This document shows positions 1-5,758 of a stretch of DNA of 5,758 bases, piece after piece. Source of the stretch: UBA5266 sp964610025 (GTDB taxonomy: Bacteria > Bacteroidota > Bacteroidia > Bacteroidales > WCHB1-69). The number at the start of each line of letters is the position of its first letter. Position 1 is the stretch's first letter. The DNA lies in assembly GCA_964610025.1 (NCBI GenBank), contig CAZSTX010000059.1, forward strand, positions 1 through 5,758, in the 5' to 3' direction. A model generated the notes under the pieces. It was given only the letters and a program-made list of their open reading frames with translations. It made no database searches and was not told the DNA's origin. The position numbers and the translations under genes were made by a program.

Positions 1-1932
1 GATACGTTTACAATAACCAACCTATTGCCTATTGATATGAATGGCACTTATCATATTACTTTGTGGTTAGAAATACAAGGAGATGGTTATCGAGCAGACG
101 ATACCTTACATAGTGTATTTGTAGTAGATAAAGTAAATATCCCTTATTCGACAAATTTTGATACGATTCCTAATGGATTAGTAATAAATCAATTGTCTGG
201 AGTCTCTACATGGACCATTGAATCGGGAGACGGAATCAATCCTGATATATCGCCTGTATATGGCAGTGGTCGTTTGCAGTTTTCTTCAGCAACGGGATTG
301 GGTTCAATAGCTACTTTAACATTCCAACCATTCAATTTAAAAGGAACGGTGCAACCACAATTTAAGCTATGGTATGCACATGATAATGCTAATCCTACCA
401 AAAGAGATTATACAGATGTTAAAATGTCAATTGATGGAGGAAGGACGTATACTACTATTAAGCATTTAAATCGTTACAATGCAAATTACACAACTCCTAC
501 ATTTGTTTGTTATGAGATAGATTTAACACCTTATACATCTTATTCATGTGTTATTTTTGCATTAGAAGGTGGTAGTTATGCTGGTGGCAATCAAAATATT
601 GATAGTTTGGTTATTATTTCTAAACAAGATATTACTCTTGCTCTGAATATACCAAAACAATCTAATTTTATAGCTTGCGAATTAGATAAGCAATCTATTA
701 CTGTAGATGTTATTAATAAAACTTCTCAATTATTCGATTTTGCTAAATATCCATCGCAAATCAATGTTATTGTTAGTGGAGCAATTGATACAGTATTTAC
801 TATTCCTTTAACAAGTGGAAGTATTGCTGGCGATTCAACAAAATCTTATTTCATTTCTAATACTTTTGATTTTACTACAAATGGCACTTATCATATTAAA
901 GCTTATTTAAATACTGCTGATGATAATAAAGTGAATGATACAGTTAGTGAAATACGTATTATTAATGTAGATGCACAATTAATTTCGATTGATAGTATAG
1001 GAGTTAAAGATATAGGCGATGAAGTGTATCCTATTATTAATTTTACTAATATTGGAAATATACCTATTAATGGTATTTCTGCAAAAATTTATATTAATAA
1101 TGCGTTAGTTGTTACTGAAAATATTGATAGTTTGATAAATTTGGGCGACACTTTAACTTATACTTTTAATAGTCCTTTTGTAGTTCCTACGACAACATTG
1201 CAACAACCTTTCTATCAATTAAGAATACTTCTTGATTTACCATGTGATGGCGTCTTGAGTAATAATAGCATTGAAAAATACAATAGTGTGCATGTTCCTT
1301 TAACTATTGATTTAGTTATTAAATCTATAAACTATCCAATTGCTGATAGTTGTGAATGGGGTTTTGCAAAAGTTTATCCTTCAGTAGAAATAGAAAATTT
1401 GGGGACTATTGATGCTCAAGGAGGCGTATTAAATATAAGTGTTGATGTTGAAGGTGTTGTAGTAGAATCTTTTGTCGAAACTCTACCTAATATTGATGCA
1501 GGAGAAACGAAGACTTTTGTTTCTTCCAAATCTTATACAGTTCCTAATATAGATGGAAACTATACAGTTTATTTCAATATTAATATTGATGGAGATATTG
1601 ATACTACAAATAATCAACTATTTGTTGTAACGTGTGCAAAAGAAGATGTTTCGGTATCAGATTTTAAAACTATTATTTGGCAATTAGGACAAAACATTCC
1701 CAATCCAGCTCAAACGTTTACCGAAATACCTTATAGCATTCCACAAGATGGAACAATCAACGTGAAAATAGTAAGCGTTAGCGGACAAGTCTTATATCAA
1801 AAAGAAATGAAATCTGTTCAAGGCAACCATACCTTATTAGTAGATATCGACTTTTTAGCAAACGGTATTTATTATTATAGCATGGAATACAAAGGAAGAA
1901 CTATCGTTAAGAAAATGACAATACAGAAATAA
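1..1932 (+). CDS. T9SS-secreted multidomain surface protein (5' truncated; C-terminal sorting domain)
   Basis: The frame is open from the first base with no stop, so this is the last 643 residues of a longer protein; the TTG at 25 is not a credible start. Numbering from base 1: residues 1-44 look like the end of a beta-sandwich repeat (NGTYHI, then an acidic DDT turn). Residues about 53-206 look like a jelly-roll/MAM or cleaved-adhesin-type domain (FDTIPNG start, SIDGGRTY, GGNQNIDSLVI end). Residues 210-323, 324-433 and 437-545 are three CARDB-like repeats (for example VEIENLGTIDAQGG and NIDAGETKTF). Residues 562-643 match the T9SS type A sorting domain: LGQNIPNPAQTFTEIPYSI, then GTINVKIVSVSGQVLY, GIYYYSMEYKG and a basic end KKMTIQK. 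By family knowledge this tail directs export across the outer membrane by the Por/T9SS machinery, is removed, and the protein is released or anchored to the surface. No catalytic motif is visible, so any enzyme domain must lie upstream; an adhesin or a protease with accessory domains are both possible. The sorting-domain call is strong; the substrate or ligand is unknown. Confidence 0.9.
   Translation, partial: DTFTITNLLPIDMNGTYHITLWLEIQGDGYRADDTLHSVFVVDKVNIPYSTNFDTIPNGLVINQLSGVSTWTIESGDGINPDISPVYGSGRLQFSSATGLGSIATLTFQPFNLKGTVQPQFKLWYAHDNANPTKRDYTDVKMSIDGGRTYTTIKHLNRYNANYTTPTFVCYEIDLTPYTSYSCVIFALEGGSYAGGNQNIDSLVIISKQDITLALNIPKQSNFIACELDKQSITVDVINKTSQLFDFAKYPSQINVIVSGAIDTVFTIPLTSGSIAGDSTKSYFISNTFDFTTNGTYHIKAYLNTADDNKVNDTVSEIRIINVDAQLISIDSIGVKDIGDEVYPIINFTNIGNIPINGISAKIYINNALVVTENIDSLINLGDTLTYTFNSPFVVPTTTLQQPFYQLRILLDLPCDGVLSNNSIEKYNSVHVPLTIDLVIKSINYPIADSCEWGFAKVYPSVEIENLGTIDAQGGVLNISVDVEGVVVESFVETLPNIDAGETKTFVSSKSYTVPNIDGNYTVYFNINIDGDIDTTNNQLFVVTCAKEDVSVSDFKTIIWQLGQNIPNPAQTFTEIPYSIPQDGTINVKIVSVSGQVLYQKEMKSVQGNHTLLVDIDFLANGIYYYSMEYKGRTIVKKMTIQK
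40..58 (+). repeat. 19-bp exact direct repeat, copy 1, inside the surface-protein gene
   Basis: This 19-base stretch is identical to 880-898 and lies in the same reading frame. It encodes the NGTYHI strand near the end of a CARDB-like repeat. The match stops sharply on both sides, while the surrounding protein remains only loosely similar (an acidic turn and a DT about 15-20 residues later). It is best read as a conserved piece of a duplicated domain, not a mobile-element end. Confidence 0.6.
880..898 (+). repeat. 19-bp exact direct repeat, copy 2, inside the surface-protein gene
   Basis: Second copy of the element at 40-58, again encoding NGTYHI near the end of a CARDB-like repeat, 840 bases (280 codons) downstream and in the same frame. 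The adhesin-like jelly-roll domain lies between the two copies, so the domain order is repeat end, jelly roll, repeat. Recombination between the copies would delete the jelly roll and keep the frame; that consequence is inference. Confidence 0.6.
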
Positions 1933-1984
1933 AGATTTTTAATTATTTATACAATTTTTCATTTGACATATGTCATTTTGTGGA

Positions 1985-2017
1985 GGATGCTCAAAAAAAA
2001 GAGCATCCTTTTTTTTT
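1985..2017 (+). terminator. Rho-independent terminator of the surface-protein gene
   Basis: A perfect 8-bp stem, GGATGCTC (1985-1992) with GAGCATCC (2001-2008), closes a loop of eight A and is followed at once by nine T (2009-2017). It lies 52 bases past the surface-protein stop codon and upstream of the mfd promoter, so the two genes are probably separate transcription units. On the minus strand the same stem lacks a following T-run, so it should act in one direction only. A competing fold is possible here because GAGCAT occurs again at 2018-2023. Confidence 0.9.
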
Positions 2018-2084
2018 GAGCATACATCCTATACGAGTGTCGTAAAGGAGTACAAAAAGTTGAATAAAAAAATGTAAAAAAAAG

Positions 2085-2116
2085 TTAAACAATAGATTTG
2101 ATTTTTAGTATTTTTG
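2085..2116 (+). promoter_or_regulatory. Candidate Bacteroidota housekeeping-sigma promoter for mfd
   Basis: TATTTTTG at 2109-2116 matches the Bacteroidota -7 consensus TAnnTTTG exactly. TTA at 2085-2087, 21 bases upstream, is an imperfect -33 element (consensus TTG). Transcription would start near 2121-2124, giving a leader of only about 11-14 bases, A-rich and without a Shine-Dalgarno sequence, as is common in this phylum. A second exact -7 match, TAGATTTG at 2093-2100, lies just upstream but has no TTG at a suitable distance; the nearest, at 2060-2062, is 30 bases away. Consensus knowledge is from Bacteroides and Flavobacterium promoters; use of this site is inferred. Confidence 0.55.
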
Positions 2117-2134
2117 CATACTTTAAAAAAAACA

Positions 2135-5100
2135 ATGGAAGTAGAAAGTATACTTGCAATATATCGACAAAAAAAACTTATAAAACAAGTAAGCGAAGAA
2201 GTCAATAGAACTTCTACGCATAATTTACACATTGCAGGTTTGTGCGGGAGCTCAAAGGCTTTAATTGTCAAATCTTGCGTGGAAATGAGCGTAGATATGC
2301 ACCTGTTAATTTTTCCTGATAAAGAAACAGCTGCTTTTTTTTATAACGACATGGAGCAACTTTATGGAGAAAAAGAACTTGATTTTTTTGATAGAAAAGT
2401 ATTGTTTTTTCCTTCTTCTTATAAAAAAATGAATTTGTTAAATGAAGTTGATAGCTATAATGTTTTGTTACGCACACGCGTATTGCAACAAATAGCTAAT
2501 AATTCAGTGCAAGTCATTGTTTCTTACACAGATGCATTAATTGAAAAGACTTTGTCTTATGATAAAATACTAAAAAAAAGTTTTAAACTTTTTGAAGGCG
2601 AAGAAGTTGCTATGGACGATATTATTGAATTTCTTTCAGAAAATGATTTTATTTATAGTGATTATGTTTGTCAACCAGGACAATACGCTATAAGAGGTGG
2701 AATTATAGATGTGTTTTCTTTTGCAGAAGAATATCCTTATCGTATTGAATTTTATGGAGATAAGATTCAGTCGCTCCGTCTTTTTGATACGGCAAGTCAA
2801 ATGTCGAAATCAATAGTAAATGAATTGGTATTACTTTCAAATATTTCTGAAAAACTGAATGAAAATCAAAAAGATGTCTTTTTTCCCATTCTTCCAAAAC
2901 GCACTAAAATATGGATAGATAAATTTGCACTTTGTGTAGAAAATATAAAGTTTTTTTTTAAGGAAAATAAAATTGATAATCAACAAATAAAAGAAAATAA
3001 AGCACTTAAAGACATTTTTATTGATGAGCAAGATTTCTTTAAAGAAATAAATCAACACACAACGATAGAGTTTTCATATCCATTATTTCAAAATGTAAAA
3101 GTTTTTACATTTGATATTATTCATCCTATTACGTTTAATCTTAATTTTGATTCTTTAATAGCGCATTGGCTTGATAATTTTGAAAAAGGAATTCAGAATT
3201 ATTTTGGTTCTGAAAATCCTAATCAATTCAAACGTATGAGTAGCATTATTCACGAAGTTTTGGAGACTAACAGTCATTATGCAAGTTTATCGAAAGAATA
3301 CAAAGCCGATATTAAAAAAAACATTATTAATTATGTTAAATTATCCTTACACGAAGGTTTTATTGATAGAGAACATAAAATTGCTTTTTACACAGACCAT
3401 CAGGTTTTTAACCGTTATCATCGCTATACAGTAGAGGATAAATATAAAAACAAACAATCAGTTTTATTAAAAGATATTTACAATTTACAGATAGGCGATT
3501 ATGTAACGCACATAGACCATGGCATAGGTAGGTATGAGGGTTTAGAGAAAATAGAAATAAATGGTAAACTGCAAGAAGTCATTAAGATTGTATATAAAAA
3601 CAACGATATTTTATACATAAGTATTCATTCTTTGCACCGTATATCTAAATATGTAGGAAAAGATGGTATTGTTCCAAGTTTACATCGAATTGGAGGCAAT
3701 ACGTGGAATAAAGTAAAGGAGCGAACCAAAAGTCGTGTGAAAGAAATGGTAATAGATTTAGCAAAACTTTATTCAGAACGTAAGGCTACGTTAGGATTTG
3801 CTTTTTCTGCTGATAATTACATGCAAACAGAATTAGAGGCATCGTTTATTTACGAAGACACACCCGACCAATTGAAAGCCACTAATGATGTGAAAAAAGA
3901 TATGGAAGCCGACTATCCAATGGATAGACTGATTTGTGGTGATGTAGGATTTGGCAAAACAGAAGTTGCGATACGTGCAGCCTTTAAAGCCGTGTATGAC
4001 AGTAAACAAGTGGCAGTTTTAGTGCCAACAACAGTATTAGCATTGCAACATTTTAATAGTTTCAGTGAACGATTAGAAAATTTTTCTTGTAATGTAGCTT
4101 ATATTAATCGTTTTACAACGAAGAAAAAACAAAAAGAAATAATAGAAAATTTAAAAATAGGAAAAATAGATATACTAATAGGTACGCACCGAATATTGAG
4201 TAAAGATGTGAAATTTAAAGATTTGGGCTTGTTGATTGTCGATGAAGAACAGAAATTTGGTGTAGAGGCTAAAGAAAAAATACGTTCGATAGCAATTAAT
4301 GTTGATACATTAACAATGAGTGCAACACCTATCCCACGTACTTTACAATTTTCGCTAATGGGGGCACGCGATATTTCTATTATGCAAACTCCTCCTTTAA
4401 ATCGTTACCCTATTCAAACAGAACGCCATCAATTTTCAGAAGAGTTAATTAAAAAAGCTATTGAACAAGAAGTGTTTAGAGGTGGACAAGTGTTTTTTGT
4501 ACATAATCGAATTGATAATTTATATGAAATAGCAGACCTTATAAAACGCAATTTTCCAAATTTAAAAATAGCAGTTGCTCATGGAAGAATGGAAGGAAAA
4601 ATTTTAGAAAAAACAATGATAGATTTTGTTGATAATCTATACGATATATTGGTAACAACAACAATAATAGAATCAGGATTAGACATTCCTAATGTTAATA
4701 CTATTATTATCAACGATGCACAAAATTATGGCTTAAGCGACTTGCATCAATTGCGTGGAAGGGTAGGGCGCAAAAATGTAAAAGCATTTTGCTATTTGCT
4801 GTCTCCGCCTTCTAATGCTTTATCCAATATTGCCAACAAACGCCTACGTGCTATCGAAGAGTTTTCGGATATAGGAAGTGGTTTTAATATTGCATTATAT
4901 GATCTTGATATACGTGGTGCTGGAAATTTATTAGGTGCCGAACAAAGTGGTTTTATAGCCGATATAGGTTACGAAATGTATCATAAAATATTAGAAGAAG
5001 CCATTTTTGAATTGCAAGCAAATAATGCAATTGATGATGATAAAGAACAAGAATACATTAAAGAATGTGTTATTGATACAGATTTAGAAATTTTAATCCC

Positions 5101-5521
5101 CGATAATTATATTAGCAATGGAGGAGAAAGATACTTCTTGTATAAAGAGTTAAACACTATTAATACAGAAAATAAACTCAAAGAGTTTGAAGCAAGACTC
5201 ATTGATAGGTTTGGGATTTTACCTTGGCAAACGATGGAATTGCTCAATAGTATTCGTTTGCGGTGGTTAGCTAAAGATATTGGGTTTGAAAAAATAGTAT
5301 TAAAACAAGACAAACTATTAGGATATTTTGTTGCTAATTCAGATTCTTTATATTATGAAAGCAAGCAGTTTAAATATATTTTAGATTATGTGATAAATAC
5401 AAAAGAAAAGTGTTATATGAAAGAAAACAATAATAAACTTACCATAACTTTTCATCACATCACTGGGGTAGCAGAGGCTATAAAGCAATTAAAACCTTTA
5501 TTAGTGTCCGAAAATCTTTAA
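2135..5521 (+). CDS. mfd: Transcription-repair coupling factor Mfd (TRCF), complete
   Basis: Mfd is a cytoplasmic ATP-driven DNA translocase that recognises RNA polymerase stalled at a lesion, pushes it off the DNA and recruits UvrA for nucleotide excision repair. The 1128-residue product has the family's usual length and domain order. The N-terminal UvrB-like module has a degenerate P-loop (GLCGSSKA, 35-42) and then IRGGIIDVF and RIEFYGD (about 186-209). The CarD-like RNA-polymerase interaction domain is at 451-508 (GDYVTHIDHGIGRYEG). The translocase follows: Walker A GDVGFGKT (602-609), DEEQ box (703-706), TMSATPIPRT (727-736), GGQVFFVHNRID (783-794), TTTIIESGLDIP (841-852) and QLRGRVGR (872-879). 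The TRG region (903-934, with DIRGAGNLLG) couples ATP use to movement, and the C-terminal autoinhibitory domain begins near 983. No key residue is missing. I chose ATG 2135 over the in-frame TTG 2114 because that TTG lies inside the predicted -7 promoter element. The gene stands alone, downstream of a terminator and convergent with the next gene. Confidence 0.97.
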   Translation: MEVESILAIYRQKKLIKQVSEEVNRTSTHNLHIAGLCGSSKALIVKSCVEMSVDMHLLIFPDKETAAFFYNDMEQLYGEKELDFFDRKVLFFPSSYKKMNLLNEVDSYNVLLRTRVLQQIANNSVQVIVSYTDALIEKTLSYDKILKKSFKLFEGEEVAMDDIIEFLSENDFIYSDYVCQPGQYAIRGGIIDVFSFAEEYPYRIEFYGDKIQSLRLFDTASQMSKSIVNELVLLSNISEKLNENQKDVFFPILPKRTKIWIDKFALCVENIKFFFKENKIDNQQIKENKALKDIFIDEQDFFKEINQHTTIEFSYPLFQNVKVFTFDIIHPITFNLNFDSLIAHWLDNFEKGIQNYFGSENPNQFKRMSSIIHEVLETNSHYASLSKEYKADIKKNIINYVKLSLHEGFIDREHKIAFYTDHQVFNRYHRYTVEDKYKNKQSVLLKDIYNLQIGDYVTHIDHGIGRYEGLEKIEINGKLQEVIKIVYKNNDILYISIHSLHRISKYVGKDGIVPSLHRIGGNTWNKVKERTKSRVKEMVIDLAKLYSERKATLGFAFSADNYMQTELEASFIYEDTPDQLKATNDVKKDMEADYPMDRLICGDVGFGKTEVAIRAAFKAVYDSKQVAVLVPTTVLALQHFNSFSERLENFSCNVAYINRFTTKKKQKEIIENLKIGKIDILIGTHRILSKDVKFKDLGLLIVDEEQKFGVEAKEKIRSIAINVDTLTMSATPIPRTLQFSLMGARDISIMQTPPLNRYPIQTERHQFSEELIKKAIEQEVFRGGQVFFVHNRIDNLYEIADLIKRNFPNLKIAVAHGRMEGKILEKTMIDFVDNLYDILVTTTIIESGLDIPNVNTIIINDAQNYGLSDLHQLRGRVGRKNVKAFCYLLSPPSNALSNIANKRLRAIEEFSDIGSGFNIALYDLDIRGAGNLLGAEQSGFIADIGYEMYHKILEEAIFELQANNAIDDDKEQEYIKECVIDTDLEILIPDNYISNGGERYFLYKELNTINTENKLKEFEARLIDRFGILPWQTMELLNSIRLRWLAKDIGFEKIVLKQDKLLGYFVANSDSLYYESKQFKYILDYVINTKEKCYMKENNNKLTITFHHITGVAEAIKQLKPLLVSENL

Positions 5522-5565
5522 AAATAATTTATACGATACCTTTATTTACCGTTAATAGAAGTATA

Positions 5566-5758
5566 TTATTTTCTTATTATCCATATATCTTGAGGTAATA
5601 TTTTTTCTTTTTTAGGGTTAGTTTCAATGTGTTCTAAAATTGTGGCATTGTGAAATAACTTTTGCATAAACTTTTTTGGCTGAAAGGCAGAATATGTTCT
5701 ATGTCCTTCTTTAACATTCCCTCTTATAATTAGTCGAGCCTTAAAAAGCTATTTTTTT
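5566..5758 (-). CDS. C-terminal tail of an unrecognised protein, partial and possibly frameshifted
   Basis: On the minus strand a frame ending at TAA 5566-5568 encodes 60 codons of ordinary-looking protein (RLIIRGNVKEGHRTYSAF, later KKFMQKLF and the end LPQDIWIIRK), rich in K, I and aromatic residues. It has no start codon at its upstream end: an in-frame TAG sits at 5749-5751, eight bases before the window edge. The only ATG is internal (5665-5667) and would give 33 residues. One extra base in the A-run at 5743-5747 would move the upstream reading past that TAG and keep the frame open to the window edge. I therefore read it as the 3' end of a longer gene with either a true frameshift (pseudogene) or a homopolymer sequence error. 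I do not recognise the family and see no motif. The stop lies 44 bases from the mfd stop (convergent); no terminator hairpin is visible between them. Confidence 0.45.

Noticed and set aside
189..401. Minus-strand open frame of 70 codons inside the surface-protein gene
   Set aside because: It lies wholly within a well-supported domain on the plus strand and has no recognisable features; it is a shadow frame made possible by the locally higher G+C.
2029..2271. Minus-strand open frame of 80 codons across the mfd promoter and start
   Set aside because: Its sequence is the F/S/C-rich pattern expected from the reverse of A-rich DNA, it overlaps the promoter and the well-supported mfd start, and it shows no domain.
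2151..2600. A UvrB gene or fusion at the N-terminus of the repair protein
   Set aside because: The UvrB-like module is a normal, ATPase-dead part of Mfd; its P-loop is degenerate, as expected.
2268..3058. Three minus-strand frames of 64-73 codons within the 5' part of mfd
   Set aside because: They are K/F/L/Y-rich reverse readings of conserved Mfd domains with no independent support.
3485..3658. The CarD-like segment as a separate CarD/CdnL regulator
   Set aside because: It is continuous with the Mfd frame and sits exactly where the RNA-polymerase interaction domain belongs.
5107..5313. Minus-strand open frame of 68 codons opposite the Mfd C-terminal domain
   Set aside because: It overlaps a conserved coding region and has no promoter, leader or domain signal.
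5726..5758. Possible plus-strand terminator: AGCCTTAAAAAGCT followed by a T-run at the window end
   Set aside because: The stem has only three solid pairs before a mismatch and almost no loop, and it lies within the minus-strand coding tail, over 200 bases past the mfd stop.

Overview
The window looks like a piece of an AT-rich Bacteroidota chromosome or contig, most plausibly Bacteroidales-like. Three things point there: a large secreted protein ending in a type IX secretion (T9SS) C-terminal sorting domain; a promoter with the TAnnTTTG -7 element typical of that phylum; and an A-rich leader without a Shine-Dalgarno sequence ahead of the second gene. The genus cannot be read from the sequence.

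Layout: bases 1-1932 (+) hold the 3' part of a multidomain secreted or cell-surface protein whose N-terminus lies outside the window. It has beta-sandwich repeats of CARDB type, one jelly-roll/adhesin-type domain, and the T9SS tail. Bases 1933-2134 are intergenic, with a strong intrinsic terminator (1985-2017) and a candidate Bacteroidota promoter (about 2085-2116). Bases 2135-5521 (+) encode a complete Mfd transcription-repair coupling factor of 1128 residues with all expected motifs. Bases 5522-5565 are a short convergent gap. Bases 5566 to the window end hold, on the minus strand, the C-terminal tail of an unrecognised protein that appears to be interrupted by a one-base frame problem close to the window edge.

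The genes show no sign of working together. The surface protein is closed by its own terminator, mfd has its own promoter and is a housekeeping DNA-repair gene, and the last gene converges on mfd from the other side. I found no new system. There are no tRNA or rRNA genes, CRISPR arrays, insertion sequences or defence cassettes that I can support. The points worth a second look are the two mutually exclusive folds in the terminator region, the choice of mfd start, the broken or partial minus-strand tail, and the mosaic, repeat-containing surface protein.
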